Shown in pieces: positions 8,482-18,677 of a stretch of 64,000 nucleotides of DNA. The DNA comes from Prevotella sp. BV3P1. Its GTDB lineage: Bacteria > Bacteroidota > Bacteroidia > Bacteroidales > Bacteroidaceae. Made by a program: the position numbers and the translations under genes. Location of the stretch: positions 30,892 to 94,891 of the forward strand of contig NZ_AWXC01000046.1 of assembly GCF_000479005.1 (NCBI RefSeq), written 5' to 3'. Under the pieces are notes generated by a model. It ran no database searches, was not told where the DNA came from, and saw only the letters and a list, made by a program, of their open reading frames with translations. How positions within the stretch are numbered: position 1 is the stretch's first letter; every line of letters begins with the position of its first letter.

Positions 8482-10131
8482 TTATTTTGTGCAAGAAGGC
8501 GTCCAAGGTTTCAGTTGTTTGAAGAAATCATTTCCCTTGTCGTCTACTAAGATGAAAGCAGGGAAGTCGACAACGTCAATTTTCCAAATGGCTTCCATGC
8601 CGAGTTCGGGATATTCCACGCACTCAATGCTCTTAATAGAATTCATCGACAGCACAGCAGCAGGGCCGCCAATGCTACCCAAATAGAAACCTCCGTGCTT
8701 TTGACACGCATCGGTCACCACTTGTGTGCGGTTGCCTTTGGCAATCATCACCATCGAACCGCCATGATCTTGGAACTCGTCTACATAAGGATCCATGCGG
8801 TTTGCGGTAGTAGGACCCATACTGCCACAAGGCATTCCCTCCGGAGTCTTCGCCGGACCAGCGTAGAGAATAGGGTGGTTCTTGAAGTATTCGGGCAACT
8901 CTTCGCCTGCATCAAGACGTGCTTTGAGCTTGGCATGTGCGATGTCGCGTGCCACGATGATAGTACCGTTGAGACTCACACGTGTAGATACGGGATATTG
9001 CGACAGCTCTTTGCAGATGTCTGCCATGGGTTGATCGAGGTTGATTTTCACCACATCGCCTTCACCAGCTTGACGTAATTCCTCTGGAATGAGCGAACCG
9101 GGATTTTCATCTAACTTCTCTATCCACAAACCCTCTTTGTTAATCTTGGCTTTGATGTTGCGGTCTGCCGAACAACTGACGCCCATTCCGATGGGACACG
9201 ATGCTCCATGGCGTGGTAAGCGTACCACCCGAATATCGTGAGCCATGTATTTACCACCAAACTGAGCACCCAGTCCAATCTTGTGTGCTTCGTCTAAAAG
9301 TTCCTTCTCCAGTGCTACATCGCGGAAAGCACGTCCTGTTTCGTCTCCCGAGGTGGGCAGGTTGTCATAATAATGAGTAGACGCTAACTTCACGGTGAGC
9401 AGGTTTTTCTCTGCCGAGGTGCCTCCAATGACGAATGCAATGTGGTAAGGAGGACAAGCAGCTGTACCCAATGATTTCATTTTCTCTACCAAGAAAGGAA
9501 CCAAGGTGCCAGGGTTTTGAATAATGGCTTTGGTCATTTGGTACAGATAGGTCTTGTTGGCAGAGCCGCCTCCCTTAGTAACAAACAAGAATTTGTATTC
9601 CATTCCCTCAGTTGCCTCTAAGTCTATCTGTGCAGGAAGGTTGCATCTGGTGTTCACCTCGTCGTACATATTGAGGGGTGCATTCTGTGAGTAGCGCAGG
9701 TTGTCTTGTGTGTAGGTGTTGTAAACGCCACGAGAGATGGCTTCTTCATCGCAAAAGCCCGTCCATACCTGTTGTCCCTTTTCACCGTGTACAATAGCGG
9801 TACCCGTGTCTTGGCAAAGTGGTAGTTTGCCTTTTGATGCAACTTCGGCATTGCGCAAGAAGGAGAGAGCCACATACTTGTCATTGTCTGACGCCTCAGG
9901 GTCGGTTAAAATCTTCGCTACTTGTTCGTTGTGTGCGCGACGCAACATGAAACTCACGTTGTGAAAGGCGTGTTGGGTGAGCATGGTGAGTGCTTCCGGA
10001 GTCACTTTCAGGACAGGTTTTCCCTCGAATTGACTAACCGATACGCCGTCTTTTGTTAATAAATAATACTCAGTTTCGTCATTGCCCATTTGAAACATGG
10101 GCGCATACTTAAATTCAGGAGTTTGTGCCAT
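8482..10131 (-). CDS. fumB: Class I fumarate hydratase (iron-sulfur)
   Basis: Interconverts fumarate and malate with an oxygen-sensitive 4Fe-4S cluster; in Prevotella it runs towards fumarate for fumarate respiration. The 549-residue protein has family length. Cys106 in PLCQDTGT, Cys226 in GTAACPPYH and Cys320 in GMGVSCSAD match the three cluster cysteines of FumA/FumB. The [10 protein letters not shown] and [15 protein letters not shown] stretches belong to the alpha and beta parts of the fused enzyme. It appears monocistronic: a hairpin follows it and a 61-base gap precedes it. Choice between fumA and fumB as symbol is conventional only. Confidence 0.93.
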   Translation of the reverse strand: MAQTPEFKYAPMFQMGNDETEYYLLTKDGVSVSQFEGKPVLKVTPEALTMLTQHAFHNVSFMLRRAHNEQVAKILTDPEASDNDKYVALSFLRNAEVASKGKLPLCQDTGTAIVHGEKGQQVWTGFCDEEAISRGVYNTYTQDNLRYSQNAPLNMYDEVNTRCNLPAQIDLEATEGMEYKFLFVTKGGGSANKTYLYQMTKAIIQNPGTLVPFLVEKMKSLGTAACPPYHIAFVIGGTSAEKNLLTVKLASTHYYDNLPTSGDETGRAFRDVALEKELLDEAHKIGLGAQFGGKYMAHDIRVVRLPRHGASCPIGMGVSCSADRNIKAKINKEGLWIEKLDENPGSLIPEELRQAGEGDVVKINLDQPMADICKELSQYPVSTRVSLNGTIIVARDIAHAKLKARLDAGEELPEYFKNHPILYAGPAKTPEGMPCGSMGPTTANRMDPYVDEFQDHGGSMVMIAKGNRTQVVTDACQKHGGFYLGSIGGPAAVLSMNSIKSIECVEYPELGMEAIWKIDVVDFPAFILVDDKGNDFFKQLKPWTPSCTK

Positions 10132-10192
10132 AATGTTTTTATTGTTGTTATAGTCTTGTTATTCTAAACGTATTTTATTGTTATTTGCGCCA

Positions 10193-13099
10193 TCAATATC
10201 CAAATATCTCTTCGGTGGAAAGACGTTTGATGTTGCCGATTTTCTGTAGAGCCTCCATGTTCAAATTCTTCTCATCGCCCAGAATGACGTAACGATAGGG
10301 CTTGCGTGCCATGTTTTTTTGCTCGAAGTTAACAATATCTTGCATGGTGATGTTGGGCAAGGCTTGGTAGATTCTTTCGTTTTCATCATAATCAAGGCCT
10401 CTTTCTTTGGCATTTAAATAAGCTTGAAGAACACCACTGCGTGTGACGCGAAGGCTGGCCAGCTGCTTCGTCAAACCCTGTTTGGCAATGTCGAAGGCTG
10501 CTTTACTTTGTGGAATGGTGTCTAAGATGTTGTTGAACACCTTGATGCAATCCATCATTTTGTCATTTTGAGTGATGATGTAGGTTTGCGCGTACTCAGG
10601 ATGTCCCTTCAGCGGACTGTTGTTGTAATATGCTGATGCGCTGTAAGCCAATCCTCTTGCTTCACGCAACTCTTGGAAGACAACGGTGTTCATGCCACCG
10701 CCAAAGTATTCGTTGAATAGAGTTCCTACCGCTGCCTGCTTGGCGTCAAAAGGTTTGTTCTCGTTGTGATACATCACCATGTAAATGTTTTTAGCATTGT
10801 AGGGAGCGATGTACACTTCGTTTTGCGGTGTGGTTTGTTCTTGATACTCTTTGTTTTTCAATGCAGGTTTTCTGCTTTTGGCAGGCTCATACAACTTGTC
10901 AAGGTAGGCAGACAGCTGTTGTGTGCTCGTTGGTCCGTAGTATAGCACGGTTTGCTCGTATTGTTTGAGCGACTGAAACAAATCAACCAAATGTTGTGGC
11001 TGTAAGGCTTTCAGTTCTTGTTCGCTTACGATATTGCGCACTTGGTTATAGGGTCCGAACATCGCATACCTTCTTAAGGCGTTGAAATTGCTTCGTTGAT
11101 TGTTTTTGTCGTCTTGCCTTGCTTTCAACGTCAATGCGACATATTGTTCGTACGACTTTGCATCTGGCTTCGCATCGGTCATCAGTTCGTTGAGCAGTTT
11201 CACCGCTTTGGGCATGTTCTCATCCAATCCTGTCAACAAAATGGTGATGTTGCGCGAATCGGCTGTTATGTTGAAGCTGCACGCCAGCTTGTAAAACTCT
11301 CGTTTGATGTCCTCTGCCGACTTCTTAGAGGTACCCAGATAGTTGATGTAATCACACGCCACCGCATACTCTTTGTTAGCAGTTGTGCCGAAATCCCAAT
11401 TGAACACCAAGTTAAAAAGTCCGTCATCGCTGTTGTGTTTGTACACAATAGGTAGCTTCATTTTAGTCTTAGTGAAGGTTAAGTCGCGCTTGAAATCAAG
11501 GAATTGCGGTTGTATGGGCGTAGTGTGTGCATTTTGTATGTCACGCAAAAATGCACTGCTCTCGTTACGGTTGCTGGGGATGGGGGTGATTTGTGGTTTA
11601 TCTATCTTTTTTTGCGTCGTGTCTTCGCCTTGCTTCTTGTACACACAAACAAAGTTGTCTTTGAAGTGTTTGTTGGCAAATGCCATGATGTCTTGTTTCG
11701 AAATCTTTGCCAGTCTGTCCAAACGGTTGACCACATCTTCCCATTTCTGATTGTTAATGAAGGCGTCGGTCAGCATGGAAACCCTTGACCGGTTAGACTG
11801 TAGCGACTTGTAATAATCGCGTTTGGCGTTATTGATGATTGACGAGAGCAGGTCATCGGCGAACGCTCCCCGCTTTAGTTTGTCAACCTCAGCCAACAAT
11901 AGTTGTTTGACGTCTTGCAAAGACTGTCCCTCCTTGGGCAATCCTTCCATGCAGAATGATGAATAATCGGCCAAGGCATTGACGAACGAACCGCTCCCTA
12001 AGAGCTTCATGCTTTGATTGAGGTCCAGGTCTAACAATCCCGCATGCCCGTTGCTCAATATTTTATCCACCAAGGTAAGTGTGTCATTTTGCAGTGATGC
12101 AGCACCGTCGAACTTCCAGGCCAACAATACATTCTCGGCTTCCTGGCCTACTACCGTGGTGTCTACACTCGCTTTGAGGTCGGGTTGTGGTGCAAAGGTA
12201 GGGTAGGATAGTGTTGGGTTCTTCTTCCATGAGCCGAAATACTTGTCTAAAGTAGCAATCACTTCATCTGGATTCATGTCGCCTGCCATGCAGATAGCCA
12301 CATTGTTGGGCACATAGTAGCGTTTGAAATAGTTTTGGATGTTTACAATCGATGGATTTTTGAGGTGAGCCTGTGTGCCGATGGTGGTCTGTGTGCCATA
12401 GGGATGTGTAGGAAACAATTTGGCATTGAGTGCGTCCCACTGCTTTCTTCCGTCGTTCGAAAGCCCGATATTGAATTCTTCGTACACAGCTTCCAATTCG
12501 GTATGAAAGCCTCTTACCACCATGTTTTGAAACCTGTCGGCTTGTATTTTGGCCCAATTCTCTACTTCGTTGGCCGGAATATTCTCTACATAACAGGTGA
12601 TGTCGTTGCTTGTAAAGGCGTTAGATCCTTCAGAACCGATGGCTGCCATCAGCTTGTCATATTCATTGGGAATGTTGTATTTGGCAGCCAACTGTGATAT
12701 ACTGTCAATTTCATGGTATGCCTGTTTGCGTTCGGCAGCATCGGTCAGCAAGCGATATTTCTCATATCGCTGCGTGATTTCTTGCAGATAAGCAGCTTCT
12801 TTCTCCGCATTGGTGGTGCCAAACCGTTTGGTTCCCTTAAACATCAAATGCTCCAAATAGTGCGCCAACCCCGTGGTTTCAGCAGGATCATTCCTACTTC
12901 CGGTCTTAACCGCAATGTAAGTTTGAATACGCGGCTTCTCTTTGTTCACACTCAGGTAAACTTTCAATCCGTTATCCAATGTGTAGATACGGGCTTTCAT
13001 GGGGTCGCCCGTCACTGTTTGGTAATCGTATACTTTCGCATAAAGACTACTTTGAAACAGTATGAGCAGTAAGCTTGACAATATTAATCTTGTTCTCAT
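10193..13099 (-). CDS. M16 (insulinase/pitrilysin) family zinc metallopeptidase, exported
   Basis: A large two-half M16 peptidase of 968 residues. The N-terminal half has the inverted zinc motif HYLEH at about residues 80-84, preceded by GSRNDPAETTGLA and followed by EAVYEEFN as the third ligand region. The C-terminal half (LVFNWDFGTTANKEYAV, ARGLAYSASAYYNNSP) is the non-catalytic M16 partner domain. The start is the ATG at 13099 (MRTRLILSSLLLILFQ), which gives a clear signal peptide; the frame is open 41 codons further but that would run into the DUF4954 gene. It probably degrades oligopeptides in the periplasm, fitting an asaccharolytic-leaning metabolism. Confidence 0.9.
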   Translation of the reverse strand: MRTRLILSSLLLILFQSSLYAKVYDYQTVTGDPMKARIYTLDNGLKVYLSVNKEKPRIQTYIAVKTGSRNDPAETTGLAHYLEHLMFKGTKRFGTTNAEKEAAYLQEITQRYEKYRLLTDAAERKQAYHEIDSISQLAAKYNIPNEYDKLMAAIGSEGSNAFTSNDITCYVENIPANEVENWAKIQADRFQNMVVRGFHTELEAVYEEFNIGLSNDGRKQWDALNAKLFPTHPYGTQTTIGTQAHLKNPSIVNIQNYFKRYYVPNNVAICMAGDMNPDEVIATLDKYFGSWKKNPTLSYPTFAPQPDLKASVDTTVVGQEAENVLLAWKFDGAASLQNDTLTLVDKILSNGHAGLLDLDLNQSMKLLGSGSFVNALADYSSFCMEGLPKEGQSLQDVKQLLLAEVDKLKRGAFADDLLSSIINNAKRDYYKSLQSNRSRVSMLTDAFINNQKWEDVVNRLDRLAKISKQDIMAFANKHFKDNFVCVYKKQGEDTTQKKIDKPQITPIPSNRNESSAFLRDIQNAHTTPIQPQFLDFKRDLTFTKTKMKLPIVYKHNSDDGLFNLVFNWDFGTTANKEYAVACDYINYLGTSKKSAEDIKREFYKLACSFNITADSRNITILLTGLDENMPKAVKLLNELMTDAKPDAKSYEQYVALTLKARQDDKNNQRSNFNALRRYAMFGPYNQVRNIVSEQELKALQPQHLVDLFQSLKQYEQTVLYYGPTSTQQLSAYLDKLYEPAKSRKPALKNKEYQEQTTPQNEVYIAPYNAKNIYMVMYHNENKPFDAKQAAVGTLFNEYFGGGMNTVVFQELREARGLAYSASAYYNNSPLKGHPEYAQTYIITQNDKMMDCIKVFNNILDTIPQSKAAFDIAKQGLTKQLASLRVTRSGVLQAYLNAKERGLDYDENERIYQALPNITMQDIVNFEQKNMARKPYRYVILGDEKNLNMEALQKIGNIKRLSTEEIFGY

Positions 13100-13172
13100 T
13101 TTTATGATAGTTAATGACCTGTTAGTAATATCCAATTTTGTTAGGCTTTGGTTCAAACGGTTGAACCTGATT

Positions 13173-15029
13173 TTAGTTCTCGTATTCAACCTCTCTATCC
13201 AGTTTTTCAATGAAGTTATCAAATAAATTTTGTTCTACATCACCCATGGCAAACTCTTTCTCAGCATCTTTTCTGATTTCTGCTATCCATGCCCGACGTG
13301 CCTTGACGTAATCCGCACGAATGCGATCGGCATCCGCCAAGGTGATGGTGTCGAGTTGATAATAATTCTTAATGAGTTCGTATGTCCAAGCCCATTGATA
13401 TTCTCGATAGTGTTCGTTGATGTCGGTGAATCTTTGTAGCACATCGTCTACTGTTTCCAGTTCGCCATTTTTGATGTCGTCTATCAATCGTTCTTCTTCC
13501 GAAACAGGTAGAAGCAGTCCAGCCAAGTCAGTCCATTTGCCCGTTCCAATCGTAGTATTGGGCGGTGTGAGTTCAGGGTCTTGCTTTAGAACACGTTTCA
13601 AAACCGCACCCATATAAATGTGCAGTGCGATGTCATAATATTTGATACCTTTTTTCAAAGAACTGGCATTGATGACATATTCATGATAATTGTAGGTTGA
13701 AACGTCATCACCAGAGGCCTCGCGCAGCTTTTCAAGAATCTTTTTTCCTTCCACAATTTCGCCAACAGAGAAGGGAGAAAGCCAATCGAAGTTTACGATA
13801 CTCTTTTGTGAATGTTGCGGACGCATATCTCTTTTCGGCCACTTGTTGATGTCTCTGTACAGACCTACGGTCGTAATGTTCCTGCCTGGTGACAAGTACA
13901 TGATGTCACCGTAGGCTACCAAGTAAGAGAACGGAAGGCTGCGCGTGTCGGGGTGATACATCAATTTGCCAAAACATACAGAGAATGTACCAATGTGTGC
14001 CGGCATCAGCAGATAGGCGCCACTGGCTGTTTTGCATCCACGTTGCAACACGCCATAGTGCATTGGTCCCATCTTATACGCATGGTTGCTGAAGTTGGTG
14101 GCAGAACCTGCATTGTAGAATGAGAACATTCCGCCAATTAACAGGCTGCTCTTGTGATGACTAGATGAGAAAGGACCGCAGAAAGCGGCACAAGCCTCAC
14201 CGTTGGCCATATAGCTGTTGGCGAAGAATATACTGGAAGATGCCGTGAATCCATTTGTTATCTGGCAGGTCTCACCCACAAAGCAATCTTGCATCTTTAC
14301 GCTATTGATGATGGAAGAGCCGTGCGAGATGATGGAGTTTTCGCAAATCACTCCCGTTCCTATGTATACGCTGGCGGCCTCTGAACTAAAAATCGTGCAG
14401 TCGCTCAGGCGTGACGCACCGTTTATTTCGCATTCATCAAAGACGATGGTGTTGGTGATTTCTTTCGTGTTGACGATTTTTACCCGATTGCCTATCCATC
14501 CTTGGTCTGACTCGTTTAGCGCAATGCATTCCTTGATGAGACGGAGAACGGCATCTTTCAGAGCCTTGTCTTGAAAGTGTTGAACCATGAAGGCGGCGAA
14601 TTGACTGTTTAATTCCCTGAACAACACGATGTTGCCATCGCCCACTTCATTTAATACTGAAATGGTGTTGCCCTCACCATAAGTGGCTCCTTCAGTTGTT
14701 TCGAGCGTGCAAATGTTTGAAATAAAACAACTGTCGCCAATCGTATAATTATTAATGTAGTTGCCGACATTCTCTATCAAACTGTTGTCGCCAACGGTTA
14801 CGTTTCTCAATGTGGCGTTGAAAATGCCAGAATGCTTGAAAAATCCCTTACTCACTTCCAACGTTTCTTCAAATGCACCTAAACGATTCTCGCCATAGAA
14901 AAGAACTCGACTCAAGTAGTTAGGCATGAATTCCTCGGAAACCAAGATGGAAGACCAGTCTTCTGCCCAGCAACCACGACTTTCTAAAGTTCGTATCTCT
15001 TCGCTTGTTAATTGCCTGAACTCTTTCAT
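13173..15029 (-). CDS. DUF4954 family protein (left-handed beta-helix)
   Basis: 618 residues, starting MKEFRQLTSEEIRTLESRGC. The centre is full of hexapeptide-like turns (VTVGDNSLIENVGNYINNYTIG, IGTGVICENSIISHGSS), the signature of left-handed beta-helix proteins related to sugar-nucleotide and acyl transferases. The family is confined largely to Bacteroidetes and has no proven function. No signal peptide is seen, so it is cytoplasmic. It starts 8 bases after hflX, so the two are cotranscribed. Confidence 0.8.
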   Translation of the reverse strand: MKEFRQLTSEEIRTLESRGCWAEDWSSILVSEEFMPNYLSRVLFYGENRLGAFEETLEVSKGFFKHSGIFNATLRNVTVGDNSLIENVGNYINNYTIGDSCFISNICTLETTEGATYGEGNTISVLNEVGDGNIVLFRELNSQFAAFMVQHFQDKALKDAVLRLIKECIALNESDQGWIGNRVKIVNTKEITNTIVFDECEINGASRLSDCTIFSSEAASVYIGTGVICENSIISHGSSIINSVKMQDCFVGETCQITNGFTASSSIFFANSYMANGEACAAFCGPFSSSHHKSSLLIGGMFSFYNAGSATNFSNHAYKMGPMHYGVLQRGCKTASGAYLLMPAHIGTFSVCFGKLMYHPDTRSLPFSYLVAYGDIMYLSPGRNITTVGLYRDINKWPKRDMRPQHSQKSIVNFDWLSPFSVGEIVEGKKILEKLREASGDDVSTYNYHEYVINASSLKKGIKYYDIALHIYMGAVLKRVLKQDPELTPPNTTIGTGKWTDLAGLLLPVSEEERLIDDIKNGELETVDDVLQRFTDINEHYREYQWAWTYELIKNYYQLDTITLADADRIRADYVKARRAWIAEIRKDAEKEFAMGDVEQNLFDNFIEKLDREVEYEN

Positions 15030-15037
15030 CTCTTCAA

Positions 15038-16282
15038 TTAATCAGTTGCGTACAAAAAGTCGTTATACGGATATTTCTGCACATGCAACTGCCGCACGGC
15101 CTTGTACAACGTTTCCCTGAATTCGTCAATGTTTTGCTTTTGTTTTGCCGAAATGAAGACACAGTTTTCATTCAACTTAGCCATCCAGGTTCGTTTCAGT
15201 TCGTCCAGAGAAATGTTTTCCTGTGTAGAAGGAGTCAGGTCATCAGGTGCTTTCTCAACCCATTTGTATTGGTCTATCTTGTTGAAAACAATCATGGTCG
15301 GCTTATCTGCCGCATCCAATTCCTTCAGTGTGTTGTCAACCACCCTGATTTGTTCTTCAAAATCGGGATGCGAAATGTCTACGACATGCAACAGCAAATC
15401 GGCCTCGCGCACTTCGTCAAGGGTTGATTTGAACGAATCGACAAGGTCGGTGGGCAATTTCCGAATGAATCCCACCGTATCGGCCAGCAAAAAGGGAAGA
15501 TTTTCAATCACTACCTTGCGTACCGTGGTGTCTAACGTGGCAAAAAGTTTGTTCTCAGCGAACACCTCACTCTTGGACAAAAGGTTCATCAAGGTAGACT
15601 TACCCACGTTGGTATAACCCACCAGGGCCACCCGAATCAGCCTTCCGCGGTTCTTGCGTTGTGTGGTTTTCTGCTTGTCAATCTCAATGAGCCGCTGCTT
15701 AAGTAGCGTGATGCGCTGTAAAATGATACGTCGGTCCATCTCAAGCTGCGTTTCTCCAGGACCACGCAGGCCAACAGAACCCTTTCCACCACCAGAACCA
15801 GAGCCGCCACCTTGCCGTTCCAAGTGGGTCCACAAGCGTTGCAGGCGAGGTAGCATGTATCTGTATTGCGCCAATTCAACCTGTGTCTTTGCATTGGCTG
15901 TCTGAGCCCGCATGGCAAAAATGTCGAGAATCAGGGAGGTTCGGTCTAAGATTTTGACCTGAAGCTCTTTCTCTATGTTTCTGATTTGTTTGGCAGAAAG
16001 CTCGTCATCGAAAATCACCATCCCCACAGGGCGGTCATTTTCTTTCTCGTTTTCTATATACTGCTTGATTTCTTCCAATTTGCCCTTACCTACATAACTC
16101 ACCATGTTGGGGCCTCCCAGCTTCTGCGTGAATCTTTTGACAGTAACCGCGCCTGCGGTGTCTGCCAGAAATTCCAACTCGTCAAGGTATTCATTGGTCT
16201 TCTCCTCGTTTTGTTCCTGCGTGATGAGACCTACAAGTATGGCTGTTTCTGCTTTTGCTTCTGATATGACAAATTCTTTCAT
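15038..16282 (-). CDS. hflX: Ribosome-associated GTPase HflX
   Basis: A 50S-binding GTPase that splits stalled ribosomes under stress. 414 residues. The N-terminal HflX domain covers roughly 1-190 with YVGKGKLEEIK and the glycine-rich GGGKGSVGLRGPGETQLE. The G domain follows with G1 GYTNVGKSTL, G2-side TLDTTVRK, G3 DTVGFI and G4 NKID. The ATG at 16282 lies 19 bases after the predicted transcription start. First gene of hflX-DUF4954. Confidence 0.95.
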   Translation of the reverse strand: MKEFVISEAKAETAILVGLITQEQNEEKTNEYLDELEFLADTAGAVTVKRFTQKLGGPNMVSYVGKGKLEEIKQYIENEKENDRPVGMVIFDDELSAKQIRNIEKELQVKILDRTSLILDIFAMRAQTANAKTQVELAQYRYMLPRLQRLWTHLERQGGGSGSGGGKGSVGLRGPGETQLEMDRRIILQRITLLKQRLIEIDKQKTTQRKNRGRLIRVALVGYTNVGKSTLMNLLSKSEVFAENKLFATLDTTVRKVVIENLPFLLADTVGFIRKLPTDLVDSFKSTLDEVREADLLLHVVDISHPDFEEQIRVVDNTLKELDAADKPTMIVFNKIDQYKWVEKAPDDLTPSTQENISLDELKRTWMAKLNENCVFISAKQKQNIDEFRETLYKAVRQLHVQKYPYNDFLYATD

Positions 16283-16305
16283 TCGGTATATAAATATGGT
16301 GATTG

Positions 16306-16336
16306 CAAAGTTACAATAAAGCGATAAAACGACAAA
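16306..16336 (-). promoter_or_regulatory. hflX promoter
   Basis: On the minus strand: TTTG (16333-16336), 19-base spacer, TAACTTTG (16306-16313). This matches the Bacteroidetes consensus exactly and predicts a start near 16301. Confidence 0.75.
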
Positions 16337-16481
16337 ATAAAAACATCTTTTTTGTTGCAGAGGACAACCACTGGTATGTCAGCGCTTCAATCGTGTCCTG
16401 GTTTCTCCTATTTTTCGATGATAGTACGAATAACAAGGAGGGTGGCTGATTGAGAATTTTCTTGACAACGACCTCTCTTAT

Positions 16482-16531
16482 CCTTGGCGTATTTACAAAC
16501 TCCGTCTCTGATGTTTGTAAATACGCCAAGG
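16482..16531. repeat. Perfect 19-bp inverted repeat
   Basis: CCTTGGCGTATTTACAAAC (16482-16500) is followed by 12 bases and its exact reverse complement (16513-16531). No U-run follows on either strand, so it is not a standard terminator. The right arm with part of the loop resembles the right arm at 32497-32518: both have CGTC, TGAT, then TTG(C/T)AAATACGC. It lies 94 bases before the 22-bp array in the 16283-17051 divergent gap. Confidence 0.75.
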
Positions 16532-16625
16532 AAATTGCAATGTCTGCAAGTACCAATAGTACAAGGTGTTAGTGATATTTCGTTGTGCTATGCGAATATT
16601 TTTCAGACTATTTTTCATCAAAAGC

Positions 16626-16735
16626 ATTGCTTTTAGGCCATTATATGTATGCTTTTGCTGTTCAATAACATGCTTATTGACCGATAAAGTGATGCTTCTT
16701 GTCGAGTCAACTCAATGCTATTGCGTATAAAGGGT
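16626..16735 (+). repeat. 22-bp periodic degenerate repeat array, five units
   Basis: Cores ATTGCTTTTAG, TATGCTTTTGC, CATGCTTATTG, GATGCTTCTTG and AATGCTATTGC have their TGC cytosines at 16630, 16652, 16673, 16695 and 16718, i.e. spacings of 22, 21, 22 and 23. Linkers are rich in CAATA and CAACTC. Same family and same strand as the array at 583. The rest of the 16283-17051 gap is AT-rich with no gene. Confidence 0.75.
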
Positions 16736-16943
16736 CGATTATTTTTCATCTATAACCGTATGTTTGCATCCAGCATGCCTATCGATTTTTTCTAGATTGA
16801 AAGTTTATAAGGGTCGTTTTTTGCCCACTTTTTTAATAAAAAATCTTACAAATTTGACGAGATGCGAGATGCTTTTTTTTTATTTGAACAAAATTATGAA
16901 AACTCAAAAAAGTGCGGATTTTGCGTTTTTAAATAGGAGGCCA

Positions 16944-16955
16944 TTTGTTAACAAA
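16944..16955. promoter_or_regulatory. Perfect palindrome TTTGTTAACAAA
   Basis: A 12-bp perfect palindrome about 65 bases upstream of the GH20 -7 element. The same half-site TTTGTTAA recurs as TTAACAAA-N7-TTTGTTAA at 49318-49340 ahead of the GLPGLI gene. It may be an operator; the AT-rich context also makes chance plausible. Confidence 0.3.
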
Positions 16956-16988
16956 ACTATAAAAATGAATTGAAAACCTTTTTTTAAA

Positions 16989-17028
16989 GAAATGATGGCA
17001 GTCATTTCAATAAATTATGATAACTTTG
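16989..17028 (+). promoter_or_regulatory. GH20 promoter region with dyad
   Basis: TAACTTTG (17021-17028) fits the -7 box, 23 bases before the ATG at 17052. In place of a clear -33 TTTG there is a perfect dyad GAAATGA-N6-TCATTTC (16989-17008), just where the -33 element should be. A regulator bound there, for instance one sensing amino sugars, could control the hexosaminidase-nagB unit. The regulator is unknown. Confidence 0.4.
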
Positions 17029-17051
17029 TGTCATAAATAACCATTTTCATC

Positions 17052-18656
17052 ATGAAAGCAAAAAAAATAGTATTAGCTTTATTTTTAAGTGCGCTGTCCT
17101 TTCAATCTGCGACAGCAAGTTCAGTAGCCGATTACAAGGTAGTTCCCATGCCGAGGGAGATTACCGCAACGGCTAAAAAGGATTTTACGTTGACCGCTGC
17201 CACTCCCATCGTTTATCCAGAGGGAAATGCAGACCTGAAGCGTAATGCCGAATTCCTGGCTCAGTATATTCGAGAGGTCACCGGCATTCAGGTGTTAACT
17301 ACCACGAGTAAATCTAAAAATGCCATCACCCTGTCATTAAACAAGAAAATGAAGGAGGACGAAGGGTATGTCATCACTGTGACAAACAAAGGAATTTCGG
17401 TCGCAGGTAAGACACCCAATGGTATTTTCTATGGCATACAGACCCTGCGCAAGTCGTTGCCCACGGAGAAAACCGACAGCCAAATCACTTTTCCGGGCGT
17501 TGTGATTAAAGATGCGCCTCGCTTTGGTTATCGGGGAGGCATGTTAGATTGTGGCCGTCATTTCTTTACACTGGATTTCGTAAAAAAATACATAGATCTG
17601 TTGGCGCTTCATAACATGAATGTCTTCCACTGGCATCTGAGCGAAGACCAGGGTTGGCGTATTGAAATTAAAAAATACCCTAAGCTGACAGAAGTTGGAT
17701 CAGTGCGTTCTGAGACTGTCATTGGGCATAATTCTGCTGTCTATGATGGCGTGCCTTATGGTGGTTTCTATACACAAGACCAAGCTCGTGAAATCGTTAA
17801 ATATGCTGCGGACAGATATATTACGGTGATTCCCGAAATCGATATGCCTGGCCACATGCTTGCTGCGCTGGCATCTTATCCTGAACTGGGATGTACAGGT
17901 GGTCCTTATAAGGTGTCAACGTCATGGGGCATCTTCAATGATGTGCTGTGCTTGGGTAACGAAAAGACCTATCAGTTCTGTCAGGATGTGCTGGGTGAGC
18001 TTATCGATATCTTTCCCTCTAAGTTGATTAATATTGGTGGTGACGAATCTCCACGTGTGCGTTGGGAGAAATGTCCCAAGTGTCAGAAGGTTATGAAAGA
18101 CCACAATTTGCCGGTGAATAAGCTGCAAGGATATTTCACCAACCGCATAGAAAAGTTTGTCAACAGCAAAGGTAGAAGCATCATCGGATGGGATGAAATC
18201 CTGGACGGTGACATCAATCAGAGCGCTACCGTCATGAGTTGGCGTGGAGTAGCTCCTGGTATCAAGGCTGCCAAGAGAGGTCATGATGTTGTGATGTCAC
18301 CAACCACCTATGCTTATTTTGACTATTATCAGACAGATAAACGGGCTTCGGAACCGCTATTGATTGGAGGGAATCTCCCCATCGAAAAGACTTACAGCTT
18401 TGACCCCTTGCCAGACACCCTGTCGGTTGACGTGCGTAACCACATTATTGGCGTTCAAGCCAACCTGTGGACAGAGTACATCGCCTATCCTAATTTAGCA
18501 GAATATCAGTTGCTTCCACGCCTTGCTGCCATTTCGGAGATTCAATGGTCAGATAAGAAGAAAGATTTTCCGGAGTTTAAAGAGCGTCTTACAAGGTTCG
18601 TTAGATTCTATGACCTCTATGACTATGTATATGCAAAGCACCTTTGGAAGAAATAA
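17052..18656 (+). CDS. GH20 beta-N-acetylhexosaminidase, exported
   Basis: Removes terminal beta-GlcNAc or GalNAc from glycans such as mucin or chitin oligomers. 534 residues with a signal peptide (about 1-22, ending in ATASS). An N-terminal GH20b domain (about 28-150) precedes the barrel that opens with FGYRGGMLDCGRHF. The catalytic Asp-Glu pair is D331-E332 in INIGGDES, and FHWHLSEDQGWRIE and WRGVAPG are family landmarks. Four cysteines around 344-354 (CPKC) may form disulfides or bind metal. It heads a plus-strand run with nagB 21 bases downstream, linking release of amino sugars to their use. Confidence 0.95.
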   Translation: MKAKKIVLALFLSALSFQSATASSVADYKVVPMPREITATAKKDFTLTAATPIVYPEGNADLKRNAEFLAQYIREVTGIQVLTTTSKSKNAITLSLNKKMKEDEGYVITVTNKGISVAGKTPNGIFYGIQTLRKSLPTEKTDSQITFPGVVIKDAPRFGYRGGMLDCGRHFFTLDFVKKYIDLLALHNMNVFHWHLSEDQGWRIEIKKYPKLTEVGSVRSETVIGHNSAVYDGVPYGGFYTQDQAREIVKYAADRYITVIPEIDMPGHMLAALASYPELGCTGGPYKVSTSWGIFNDVLCLGNEKTYQFCQDVLGELIDIFPSKLINIGGDESPRVRWEKCPKCQKVMKDHNLPVNKLQGYFTNRIEKFVNSKGRSIIGWDEILDGDINQSATVMSWRGVAPGIKAAKRGHDVVMSPTTYAYFDYYQTDKRASEPLLIGGNLPIEKTYSFDPLPDTLSVDVRNHIIGVQANLWTEYIAYPNLAEYQLLPRLAAISEIQWSDKKKDFPEFKERLTRFVRFYDLYDYVYAKHLWKK

Positions 18657-18677
18657 TCATTAATAAATTAATTGAAG

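Noticed and set aside
16482..16531. Rho-independent terminator
   Set aside because: No U-run on either strand and the site lies between divergent genes.
16311..16556. Minus-strand frame of 81 codons upstream of hflX
   Set aside because: Crosses the hflX promoter and the 19-bp palindrome; no family resemblance.
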